A stretch of 64,000 nucleotides of DNA from assembly GCF_004745425.1 (NCBI RefSeq), contig NZ_PGGK01000003.1:186001-250000 (forward strand). Direction: 5' to 3'. The stretch is from Methanolobus halotolerans. GTDB lineage: Archaea; Halobacteriota; Methanosarcinia; Methanosarcinales; Methanosarcinaceae. A model generated the notes under the pieces. The model worked only from the letters and a program-made list of their open reading frames with translations. It was not told where the DNA came from and searched no databases. A program made the position numbers and the translations under genes. Of the stretch, positions 45,141 through 53,204 are shown piece by piece (the stretch's first letter is position 1; every line of letters begins with the position of its first letter).

Positions 45141-45191
45141 TCGGGTTTTACTGTTAACATCCTCTAAATAGCCACCAAGATCTCCATCCGG

Positions 45192-46484
45192 TCAGTAAAA
45201 TACCATGTAAATGACCCCTGTTATCAGCAGACTACAAACTCCCATGACCGCACCGCCGATGGTATATGTCTTCAGCACTTCGAGAGTTTCCATCTCTGCA
45301 AAATCAGCCAGTATCCAGAAATAAGGGTCATTGAAATGGGATATTAGGAATGTCCCCGAGGCCATTGAGAAAAGTACGATCTCCGCAGGCAGGCCCAGTT
45401 CCGGCATAATTGGTATGACCAGTGCGGATGCTATGAACAATGTCACCATTCTTGAACCCTGTACTGTCTGAACAGCCGCAGCAACGAGGAACGGGACTAA
45501 CAGGACAGGTATGCTTGACTCAAGCAGCATGTTACCAAGTGCTTCACCGACACCTGCCACTGCAAGGGTGGCTCCCAGTGCACCTCCGCCACAAATATCA
45601 AGTAATACCAGTCCACTTCTGCGTATTCCTTTCTCGACCCACGCCCTTATGTCAGCAGATGCAAAATTCCTTGCCGGGAGTGTCATTGCAAGTATGGCGC
45701 CTGAAAAAAGAGCTATACTTTCATGGCCGATTAGTTCAATTACTGGAATATTTGTAAGAAGGCGAGTAACAATTAGCAAGATCGGGACAAGAATCGGTAT
45801 GTAGCTTGCAGTCCTGTATGTAAGTATCTTTGTCTCACTCTCTTGTTTAACCATGTTCTCGCAACAATCAGCTTTCAGGCTGAAATTATAATACCTGCTG
45901 GCATACAGGTACCCTATAAAAAATACTACCGTTGCAATGGTGGCTCCTATGAATAGAACCCTTGTTAGACTAATTTCCTCAGGTCCCATTTCATTGACAA
46001 AGGCATAGATCCCGGGTGAAGGGTACAGCAGGCCGAAAGATGCCATTGTTGCCAGCGCAAGGGCAACTTCGGTAAGGCCCTTTGGAAATCCATGCTTGTC
46101 GCTGAGGTCTTTAGCAACCGGGAGAAAAATTATAAACGCCAGTATCAGACACATCATCGGAACTGCAAAAACAAATCCAAGCAAAGCGATAGCCAGTATA
46201 GGTCTTTTGAACAGTTTCGTGATATCTTCAGCAATAAGCGCAGTAGCACCGGTCTTGTGTAGTATGACACCTATGATACTCCCGGAAGTAACTATGATCG
46301 CATATTGTGCAAATATACTGCTCATACCTGCGGTTATTGTATCAAGAGTGGCTCCGATCTCACCCGCAAGGACCCCCACCAGAACTGACCCTGCTATCAA
46401 ACTGATAAATGGATGAACCCTCAGCCGTGCAGTAAGCACCAGTATGAAAACAAGTGCTATAAGGAAAATGAGTAGAGGACTCAT
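45192..46484 (-). CDS. GntP-family permease
   Basis: This 430-residue protein with about 12 membrane helices matches the gluconate:H+ symporter (GntP) family: RVHPFISLIAGSVLVGVLAG at the start, a VTSGSIIGVILHKTGAT segment, and SGTFLISHFNDPYFWILADF near the end. Family members move gluconate or other small organic acids with protons. No sugar-acid catabolic gene lies nearby, so the substrate is unknown. It is convergent with the giant kinase. Confidence 0.85.
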   Translation of the reverse strand: MSPLLIFLIALVFILVLTARLRVHPFISLIAGSVLVGVLAGEIGATLDTITAGMSSIFAQYAIIVTSGSIIGVILHKTGATALIAEDITKLFKRPILAIALLGFVFAVPMMCLILAFIIFLPVAKDLSDKHGFPKGLTEVALALATMASFGLLYPSPGIYAFVNEMGPEEISLTRVLFIGATIATVVFFIGYLYASRYYNFSLKADCCENMVKQESETKILTYRTASYIPILVPILLIVTRLLTNIPVIELIGHESIALFSGAILAMTLPARNFASADIRAWVEKGIRRSGLVLLDICGGGALGATLAVAGVGEALGNMLLESSIPVLLVPFLVAAAVQTVQGSRMVTLFIASALVIPIMPELGLPAEIVLFSMASGTFLISHFNDPYFWILADFAEMETLEVLKTYTIGGAVMGVCSLLITGVIYMVFY

Positions 46485-46699
46485 TATGAATAAATGTGCA
46501 TATGTTCTTATAAAACTAACTGAGCCTATCTAAAATAGAAAGGTTTCTATACTGGCATTTTTATGCCATCAACATAAATAATTTTCCACACGATCCCGAA
46601 TTATTCTGAAGAAAGGGGCACCTAAGTCCTTCAGTGAAAATGAGAATTGGCACGAGCGCTATAGAAATATTACAAGAGGATCCGTATAAGAGAAATAAG

Positions 46700-46725
46700 C
46701 CCGGGTATTATAACTCTTACCCGGG
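46700..46725 (-). terminator. Hairpin terminator downstream of the unknown paralogue pair
   Basis: CCCGGGTA (46700-46707) and TACCCGGG (46718-46725) form a perfect 8-bp stem with a 10-base loop, about 30 bases beyond the stop of the 46754 gene on the minus strand. It is followed on that strand by GCTTATTTCTCTT. It probably ends the transcript coming from the chemotaxis region. Confidence 0.65.
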
Positions 46726-46753
46726 GCAGGCTTCTGATATACGGATCAGTCTT

Positions 46754-47359
46754 TTAGTTTTCAACATACAGGAGATACAGACAGCTGTTCTCTCGCATTT
46801 CCATGAATCCCTGTGTTTCGGAAATGCCGGCCTTCTCCAGAAGGACCTTCTTCCAGGATTCCGGTGGCAGTGCTATCTCACCCGTATAAGCCTTAGCACC
46901 TATCTGTGCGTACTGGAGAGGTTTTCCTCCGACAGTTATTCTTTTTGCAACCTCTCTCCTGTAGGTTTGATGCATCATGCATGCACTGTGGGCAGCCGAA
47001 GGCTGTATCGTGTGGTTAAAGTGATCTGTGGCTTCTATGTGCACCGGATTGAAATTACCTATCCGTTTTATATATTCCCGAATAGCCTTTGAGAAAGGAC
47101 ATATGTTAGTCACGAATCCGCACTTACTGATCTGCTCGATACTCTCAAAGGATGAGAATACGGATTCTCCACTGACCACTGCACTTGCAAAATCGTCCCA
47201 TGTCTCATATTCCTCTTCCGGCACGGACTTGGCGAGGGACTGGGCCTGCCCGACCATATAATTAGTAAAACCTTCTACTCCCTGTTTATCAGAAATGTCT
47301 TCAAAGAACAGGTATACAGAAACGTCAACAAAAGGATTTGATTCAATGTTCTCAGCCAT
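46754..47359 (-). CDS. Protein of unknown function, tandem paralogue B
   Basis: This 201-residue soluble protein is a paralogue of the gene just upstream (47370-47996). Shared positions include the start helix region, CPFSKAIREYIKRIG (compare CPMAPTMRRYISRIG), a NH/NR turn, ACMMHQTYRREVAKRITVG (compare YCITHQKFREVAANNITVA) and a hydrophobic last strand. The conserved CP and C-x-x-H-Q residues suggest a metal site. The ATG at 47359 is favoured because GGTGATAAT precedes it, 10 bases after the upstream stop codon. I do not recognise the family. Confidence 0.65.
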   Translation of the reverse strand: MAENIESNPFVDVSVYLFFEDISDKQGVEGFTNYMVGQAQSLAKSVPEEEYETWDDFASAVVSGESVFSSFESIEQISKCGFVTNICPFSKAIREYIKRIGNFNPVHIEATDHFNHTIQPSAAHSACMMHQTYRREVAKRITVGGKPLQYAQIGAKAYTGEIALPPESWKKVLLEKAGISETQGFMEMRENSCLYLLYVEN

Positions 47360-47369
47360 ATTATCACCA

Positions 47370-47996
47370 TTATTCGAGTATTTCCTCGCCGGCACTCTTG
47401 CCCTTAACGATCAAAGCAAAGACACATGATGCACTGCGCAATATGCTTTTGATATGACGCTCGTCCACGTTTATCCTTGCAAGGTTTTCCTGCACCATCT
47501 TCACGTCCCCTGTCATCCCCTTGTTTGCAAGCTGGAGACATTCGAGTGCCTGCTTTGCAACGGTTATATTGTTAGCTGCAACTTCCCTGAATTTCTGGTG
47601 TGTAATACAGTAATTGGAAACAGCAGAGTCTCTGATGCGGTTATTGTAACTATCTGCAACATCAGTGTCCGAATCCGGGATCGGCCCTATCCTGGAGATG
47701 TATCTTCTCATGGTCGGGGCCATAGGGCAGGTCTTAAGTGCATACACATACCCGATCACATCTCCGTCCTTATCTATAATTGCAAGATCTGTCAATACGT
47801 TAACAGCACCTTCTACCGTGAGTGACGTTCTTCCTTCTTTCATTGCCACGTTAAAGGCAGGCCAGCCGACGTAAGCTTCTTTTCCCATCCTTTCCGCATA
47901 GCTTTCACCTACACGGAGCCAGTATTCTACAACACCCTCCGTTCCTGCTTTGCTGACCATATCGTCAACAAGTGAATATATCGCGATGTCCATCAT
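47370..47996 (-). CDS. Protein of unknown function, tandem paralogue A
   Basis: This 208-residue soluble protein is paralogous with the next gene. It has MMDIAIYSLVDDMVSKAGTE, an acidic ligand-binding-like middle, CPMAPTMRRYISRIGPIPDS and YCITHQKFREVAANNITVA. No known domain was identified. GGAGACC lies upstream of the ATG. It follows the chemotaxis operon on the same strand, separated by about 120 bases from the 48118 gene, so a role in signalling is possible but unproven. Confidence 0.65.
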   Translation of the reverse strand: MMDIAIYSLVDDMVSKAGTEGVVEYWLRVGESYAERMGKEAYVGWPAFNVAMKEGRTSLTVEGAVNVLTDLAIIDKDGDVIGYVYALKTCPMAPTMRRYISRIGPIPDSDTDVADSYNNRIRDSAVSNYCITHQKFREVAANNITVAKQALECLQLANKGMTGDVKMVQENLARINVDERHIKSILRSASCVFALIVKGKSAGEEILE

Positions 47997-48117
47997 TGTT
48001 ATGGGTCTCCTTTATTCATCTCGTACTTTTGCGCCTCAAATACTTTATTTATATATTAATTGCGCTGATAGTTTTTATTCTTTACCATTGAATTCAATTG
48101 TTTATATTAAAATAATC

Positions 48118-48642
48118 TTATTTTTTATTCCACTGCAGTTCCGGATTTGCAGGATATAATTCCGATGTTGTCATATTGTCCTCTGATATCAGGTTGTCAG
48201 CCTCCTCCGTAGAGCCGACTTCAATCTCAAAGGTGTCCTCGCCCGCAACATTGTATCTTAAAACAAGTTGTCCGTTCTGCAGCCTTAATAAGCGGACATA
48301 ATCATCCTCATAGGAATCAATTCCGGTTTCATATCCCATCTGGCTTTTCGCAGTCCACCTACAAATTTCTGTGATCATCTCTTCGGCTTTGCAACCAGCG
48401 GGGATACGCTCTTCCGTATTTTCAGTATCACTTTCAGCCAGACTATCAAAAGCAAGCTCTTCCCGAATCTTCTTCAGGCTGTATTGCCTGTTCTTGTTAC
48501 CAGAATGTTTCGGTTTTACAGATTTGACTTCACATCCGTCATCCAGTCTGGCCAGGGAGTGCAACATCTCTACGAATGAAGAGCCCCGCGTACTGTCCCG
48601 GGATCTTTGCTTCTCAAGATGCTGTATCCATATATTTTTCAT
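48118..48642 (-). CDS. Hypothetical protein at the end of the chemotaxis gene cluster
   Basis: This 174-residue soluble protein has a basic N-terminal half (HLEKQRSRDSTRG, VKPKHSGNKNRQYSLKKIRE) and an acidic C-terminal half with beta pattern (DYVRLLRLQNGQLVLRYNV, DTFEIEVGSTEEADNLI). A single Cys lies in TEICRWTAKSQMGYE. I do not recognise the family. It starts about 40 bases after the CheC gene at 48681, probably in the same transcript. The ATG at 48642 is preferred to a TTG at 48660. Confidence 0.55.
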   Translation of the reverse strand: MKNIWIQHLEKQRSRDSTRGSSFVEMLHSLARLDDGCEVKSVKPKHSGNKNRQYSLKKIREELAFDSLAESDTENTEERIPAGCKAEEMITEICRWTAKSQMGYETGIDSYEDDYVRLLRLQNGQLVLRYNVAGEDTFEIEVGSTEEADNLISEDNMTTSELYPANPELQWNKK

Positions 48643-48680
48643 GTTGATTCGACCATGCAAGTATAGATGAGTAATTATTT

Positions 48681-49304
48681 TCAGGCTAATAGTTTTCTTA
48701 TTGAATCGCGGAGCTTTTCTGTAGAAGTCGGCTCCAGAAGCAGGAACATGTCCCCGTACACAGTGTTGAGTCCTGTGCCATCCCCTGCATTATGTACCAT
48801 GAACATCGTTTCAATGTTCATCACTCCTGCAGGTTTTGTACCTATCCGGGAGAAAGCGGTTTCAAATATCTTTTTTATGGGTCCGATGGTGACAAGTGGT
48901 GGTGACTGGTAAATTCCAAGGCCCAGGAAAGAAGACATCGCGTTCATGTAAGATCCGGTAAAGATGTTACCAAGTTCTGAAAGTGCGGACTCGTTTATTG
49001 TAGGATCCCCTGTAATATTATTGCTCTCAAGCATCAGATCGCTCAGGAGGACCGAATTGTTGAACTCCAGCAAAAGCACAGCCGCACCTTTAAGCTCCCC
49101 TCCTATATTTACAATGATACCTGTCATCGTGATGGAATCCGGGATCGAGCTGGCAATACTTTGCGGATTGAACATCCTGGCATCCGAGAGGTTCAGCCGG
49201 ACAGATCTCCCTACCAGTTCAGAGAGGGCTGTCGTAGCGTTTCCCATACCGATGCTTCCGATCTCTTTCAGGGCATCTGTTTCCAAACTATCAAGTTCTT
49301 TCAT
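48681..49304 (-). CDS. CheC-family phosphatase (copy A), first site degenerate
   Basis: This 207-residue protein is a CheC-type CheY-phosphate phosphatase. The N-terminal site reads DALKEIGSIGMGNATTALSE, where the key Asn of E-x-x-N is Ser; the second site, ALSELGNIFTGSYMNAMSS, keeps E-x-x-N. Only the second site is thus likely to be active. The start is at ATG 49304 (AAGGTACTAG upstream). It follows the membrane DUF835-like gene by 25 bases in the chemotaxis operon. Confidence 0.8.
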   Translation of the reverse strand: MKELDSLETDALKEIGSIGMGNATTALSELVGRSVRLNLSDARMFNPQSIASSIPDSITMTGIIVNIGGELKGAAVLLLEFNNSVLLSDLMLESNNITGDPTINESALSELGNIFTGSYMNAMSSFLGLGIYQSPPLVTIGPIKKIFETAFSRIGTKPAGVMNIETMFMVHNAGDGTGLNTVYGDMFLLLEPTSTEKLRDSIRKLLA

Positions 49305-49329
49305 TCTAGTACCTTGCTTGCTTTTTTGT

Positions 49330-50544
49330 TTAGTGGTTTTCAGCTTCTTCCATGTAGAATTTCTCTCCAACAAAGAAGCGGACATACTCTTCTTTTCCAC
49401 CTTTTACGATACGTATCCTGCTCCTGTCCAGTTCGGCAAGATTGAGGAAAAGCCCCTCAAATCTCGAAACGGTTCTCTCTTCATGGGCTGTTGCATTTAT
49501 TAAACCTATTAGCATCAATTCACTGGAGTCGAATCTTTCCGCCATCCCTGATACGAATTCATATGCCTTTGTTTCACCTTCTGTCACGATAAGCTGGGTG
49601 ACCGGTTCAAATATAACTGCACAGTCTTTTGGCAACTTCGCAGTAAGGTCAAAGAACTTTTCAAGTTCTGTGACAGGTAGTTTTATGATTCCATTCTCTT
49701 CACTGACAGTCTTTGCAGTACTGGATATCTCAATGAACTTCATGGCCCCTACGTCTATGAGGTCTCCGAGTTTCTCCCTGTAAAGGGATGTGCGTGGCTG
49801 GGTAGAGACCAGGACAGTGTTCACCATCTCCCCGTAAAGCCTCAGGCAAACTTCAATTACGGCATCCTCATATCTTGCATGGGGATTGTATTCCAGTAGT
49901 GTCGACCGCTTGAAAATGCCGGCCGTCTGCTCGAATTCAGGAAGGGTGTCCGTGTCGTTATTTAATGGACACTGAACGATCTCACAACTGTATGTGCTAC
50001 AGTCACTATTGCTGTCACAGTCCATACAGGAAGTCATCCCCTTTTCAACAACGCATTCATAGATCGGACAGCCTGCCTCACCATCCTTGTTCCCGGGGAT
50101 GCATCCCTGGCACTCTTCAATGGAGTATTTTTCACACACAGAACAGTTCTTTCCGCAGGCGGTCTTCAGGATATGGCCTTTCTGGAAGACCATTCCTTCA
50201 AGGAGGAAGTCACCCAGTTTTGCGCGGGGGATGGTCCTGAATGCATTGAACATAATAAAACCTGCAGCAGCAAAGATCGTGGTATAAACAGCGCCCCAGA
50301 ATCCCATGAATATAAGAATGGTCTCTGTTATCAGTGGGTCAGAATTACTGACAGCCACAGAAGAGAAGATGGATGTAGTGATAAGAAATACGGCAGTAAG
50401 TGCCAGAAGCAGCCAGGCGATGGACCCGTTCTGGGTCTCAAGATGGACTCTTACCCAGAAGTATATGGCTGCCATTCCGGTTGAAAGTGAAACCGAAATG
50501 AAGATTATATATATGTAGATCAGTGTAGTGTCCGAAGTTAACAT
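49330..50544 (-). CDS. Membrane protein with Cys-rich module and DUF835/MEDS-like sensor domain
   Basis: This 404-residue protein has three membrane helices (about 8-30, 42-65 and 78-100), a cysteine-rich region at about 120-190 (CGKNCSVCEKYSIEECQGC, then CMDCDSNSDCSTYSC) resembling DUF3795, and a C-terminal alpha/beta domain (about 225-395: VNTVLVSTQPRTSLYREKLG) like DUF835/MEDS sensor or KaiC-type domains. The mixture suggests a membrane-bound sensor with a metal or redox centre. It sits between cheD and a cheC gene and could be the receptor-like input of this chemotaxis operon; this is inference. Confidence 0.65.
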   Translation of the reverse strand: MLTSDTTLIYIYIIFISVSLSTGMAAIYFWVRVHLETQNGSIAWLLLALTAVFLITTSIFSSVAVSNSDPLITETILIFMGFWGAVYTTIFAAAGFIMFNAFRTIPRAKLGDFLLEGMVFQKGHILKTACGKNCSVCEKYSIEECQGCIPGNKDGEAGCPIYECVVEKGMTSCMDCDSNSDCSTYSCEIVQCPLNNDTDTLPEFEQTAGIFKRSTLLEYNPHARYEDAVIEVCLRLYGEMVNTVLVSTQPRTSLYREKLGDLIDVGAMKFIEISSTAKTVSEENGIIKLPVTELEKFFDLTAKLPKDCAVIFEPVTQLIVTEGETKAYEFVSGMAERFDSSELMLIGLINATAHEERTVSRFEGLFLNLAELDRSRIRIVKGGKEEYVRFFVGEKFYMEEAENH

Positions 50545-50599
50545 CTTGCTGCCACCTTAGCCTTTTTAAACCATTATTATTAATATATAAATATACATA

Positions 50600-51073
50600 C
50601 TAATATATTTTCTCGCCTTTAAGCGCACTTTTCACTGTAAGTTCGCCGTTTTCCGTATCAAGTACAATCGTACGGCCATAGTTCTCACCGGTATCTTCTG
50701 CGAGGACAGGTATTCTCAGTTGTTTTAGAATCTCTTTTGTTGCAATGACATTGCGCTCACCTATGTTCAGCTGTGCACTCGAACTGAAGGAGAACATCCT
50801 TGCCCCACCTGCGATCTTTGCCTTTATCGCGCTTTTAGTGGCACCTTCGGCCAGCATGCAATCCAGAAGATAGTGTATCCCGGTATCGGCAAATTTAGCA
50901 AGATTATCCTTGGATCTTGCGTTCTCAACGCTGGGAAGCATTATATGCACCATGCCTCCGATGCAGCTTCTTTTGTCGTACATGGCAACGCCTACACACG
51001 AACCCAGTCCCAGGGTAGTGATCTTCACAGGTTTTTTTGCTACTGCGCTGTCTGCCATTCCGACGATTATCAT
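50600..51073 (-). CDS. cheD: Chemoreceptor glutamine deamidase CheD
   Basis: This 157-residue protein carries the CheD motifs: TLGLGSCVGVAMYD with the nucleophile Cys (about residue 27), GGMVHIMLP with the catalytic His, and AKIAGGARMF. CheD deamidates receptor glutamines and binds CheC, which stimulates its phosphatase activity. Its start lies five bases after the stop of CheC copy B, so the two are co-transcribed. Confidence 0.9.
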   Translation of the reverse strand: MIIVGMADSAVAKKPVKITTLGLGSCVGVAMYDKRSCIGGMVHIMLPSVENARSKDNLAKFADTGIHYLLDCMLAEGATKSAIKAKIAGGARMFSFSSSAQLNIGERNVIATKEILKQLRIPVLAEDTGENYGRTIVLDTENGELTVKSALKGEKIY

Positions 51074-51078
51074 ATTAT

Positions 51079-51684
51079 TCAGGTACGCATCGCATCTATT
51101 CTGTTAAGGATGGTCTTCATGGATATCGAGTCTATCAACATGTACATATCTCCACTCATACTCTGATACTGGTCTTCAGACTCTATCTCAAAAAGTGTGG
51201 TCAGCCCGATCACATGCTCGATCTTACCATTGAAATGTTTACTGCATTTCTTCAACAGATCATCAGGGCTGCCTTCTGATATTATCGGTATCGAAGGGAT
51301 AACTGAAAGGTCCAGGAATTTGGAAAGGGAATTATAATATGCCCCTGCAAGGATATTCGCCACTTCTACCAGAACTGACCTTCGCATATAACCATCAGAC
51401 TCGTGTTGTTCCAGCAACATCTCTGAAAGGGATTCGGAGTGCTTTTGATTAAGCATAAGCAGGAAACCACCATTGAGATCCCCTACTACTTTTACAATAG
51501 CTCCGACCCGGTTGTACTCTGAATCTGAGGAGATCTTGTTCAAACCAAGTAATGTGAAAGCAGATCCGCTAACACTGACAGATTTGCCAACAAGCTGGGA
51601 AAGAGCTGTAGTAGCGTTCCCCATACCTATATTACCAACCTCGTCCAGTGCATCGTAATAAAATTTATCCAGTATTATGTTCAT
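51079..51684 (-). CDS. cheC: CheC-family phosphatase (copy B), both sites intact
   Basis: This 201-residue protein keeps both CheC phosphatase sites: DALDEVGNIGMGNATTALSQ (E-x-x-N) and SVLVEVANILAGAYYNSLSK (E-x-x-N). It is the best candidate for the classical CheC that pairs with CheD. GGAGGTTTCAAA is its ribosome binding site. It lies directly before cheD in the operon. Confidence 0.9.
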   Translation of the reverse strand: MNIILDKFYYDALDEVGNIGMGNATTALSQLVGKSVSVSGSAFTLLGLNKISSDSEYNRVGAIVKVVGDLNGGFLLMLNQKHSESLSEMLLEQHESDGYMRRSVLVEVANILAGAYYNSLSKFLDLSVIPSIPIISEGSPDDLLKKCSKHFNGKIEHVIGLTTLFEIESEDQYQSMSGDMYMLIDSISMKTILNRIDAMRT

Positions 51685-51698
51685 TTTGAAACCTCCGC

Positions 51699-52307
51699 TC
51701 AGACCATTTCTGCAACTTTGTTTAGTATTTTATCCATTGAGACAGGATCGAACAGGGTTAGCAGAATCCCTTCCATCCTGTTGCCCTCTAGTGTGAAGAA
51801 CGTGTCAAAAAGAAGCGTACTTTCCACATCCCTGCTCATTTCGATAAGTATATGGTCCATGATCGCACCCAGCATATCAAAGGTCTGCATAGGTGGTGAT
51901 ATCTTCAGGTTAAGTCCGAGGAACTCGGAAAGAGAGCTTACGTAAGAGCCTGCAAGGATATGTCCCACTTCTTCGATCAGTGACTGGTTCATTTCCGTGA
52001 ATATGTCGGTGTGTTCTTCACCACTGATAGTACTGCAGATAGCTTCGGCTGTTTCCTGTGAAAGCAGCATCATGATATAGCCGTTTATGTCTCCGTCAAC
52101 ATGCATTATCACTCCGGAAACCACCGTATCGGCGCCTCCTGCGATCTCTGGCACCTTCTCTATTTTTTCAATCTTAAGTTCGGGGACCTCGATCTTGATC
52201 TGCTTGCCGATCATTTTTGAAAGTGAAGTAACAGCATTACCCACGCCAATATTGACAATTTCTCTTAATGCACTGGCTTGTAGTTCATCCAGTTCTTCCA
52301 TCCTCAT
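51699..52307 (-). CDS. CheC-family phosphatase (copy C), second site degenerate
   Basis: This 202-residue CheC-type protein has an intact first site (ASALREIVNIGVGNAVTSLS, E-x-x-N), but the second site reads EEVGHILAGSYVSSLSE with His in place of the key Asn. It is probably a single-site phosphatase or a binding protein. GAGGGATTAA precedes the ATG. It is located between cheR and copy B. Confidence 0.85.
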   Translation of the reverse strand: MRMEELDELQASALREIVNIGVGNAVTSLSKMIGKQIKIEVPELKIEKIEKVPEIAGGADTVVSGVIMHVDGDINGYIMMLLSQETAEAICSTISGEEHTDIFTEMNQSLIEEVGHILAGSYVSSLSEFLGLNLKISPPMQTFDMLGAIMDHILIEMSRDVESTLLFDTFFTLEGNRMEGILLTLFDPVSMDKILNKVAEMV

Positions 52308-52364
52308 TTAATCCCTCATTTTGCATTAGCAGTTTTTTCAGGTGGCACAAACTCATATTCCATA

Positions 52365-53204
52365 TCATTTGGCGTATATTCTCTCCTTTGCATTGTAAGA
52401 TTTGAAAAGGTCCTTAGATGGTCCTATTAAGGTTTCCGTCTTACCCATGACAAAGAATCCGTTCTCATTGAGCCCTTCGTAGAAGTTCATGTAGAGCTTC
52501 TCCTGTAACTCCTTTTCAAAATATATAGTGACATTTCTGCAAAAAATAATGTCAAATCCGGTCATTTTTGGCCCGGATATCATATCGTGTGATTTGAACC
52601 GGATCATCTTTTTCAGTTCATCGTTTACACGATACTGGTTTCCTTCCTTCCAGAAATACTTCTCAATAAAAGCGGGTCTTACATCTTTCATCTCAATCTC
52701 ACTATAGATTCCCTGCTGGGCCTGTTGGAGGCTTGCCTTATCGATATCAGTACCTGTTATGGAGATGTTGACCCTCTTGATATTGTTCCCGAGGATATGG
52801 TGGAATAGCATAGCAATGGAATAGGCTTCAACACCTATCGAGCAGCCCGCGCTCCATATCTTGATGGACCTGTTCAAGCCGGCACCCTTGGAGCTGATAA
52901 CGGCCGGAAGTACTTCCTTCTCGACAATATCATAGACCTCTGAGTTTCGGAAGAAATTAGTGACATTCACTGTGAGGGTTTCCAGAAGGGCAGCACATTC
53001 AGCAGAGTCTTCCTTCAGGATCTGAACATATTCTCCAAAATTCTTTGAACCGGTAGCTCTTATTCTGACATCGATCCTTCTCCTGAAGTGGGAGTCCTTG
53101 TAGTATTCACAATTGAAACCGAGTTTAGTTTTGATCATCTTCTTGAGCAATGCAAAATCTGCATCCTCTTTAGATGTTTGCTTTGCTGCAGTTTTAAGCA
53201 TCAT
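52365..53204 (-). CDS. cheR: Chemotaxis methyltransferase CheR
   Basis: This 279-residue SAM-dependent enzyme methylates glutamates on chemoreceptors. The N-terminal helical domain (FNCEYYKDSHFRRRIDVRIR) is followed by the SAM-binding motif SIKIWSAGCSIGVEAYSIAM, ITGTDIDKASL, and FDIIFCRNVTIYFEKELQEK. The ATG directly follows the stop codon of the FtsA-like gene, with GGAGGTTTGA serving as its ribosome binding site inside that gene's end, so the two are coupled. Confidence 0.95.
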   Translation of the reverse strand: MMLKTAAKQTSKEDADFALLKKMIKTKLGFNCEYYKDSHFRRRIDVRIRATGSKNFGEYVQILKEDSAECAALLETLTVNVTNFFRNSEVYDIVEKEVLPAVISSKGAGLNRSIKIWSAGCSIGVEAYSIAMLFHHILGNNIKRVNISITGTDIDKASLQQAQQGIYSEIEMKDVRPAFIEKYFWKEGNQYRVNDELKKMIRFKSHDMISGPKMTGFDIIFCRNVTIYFEKELQEKLYMNFYEGLNENGFFVMGKTETLIGPSKDLFKSYNAKERIYAK

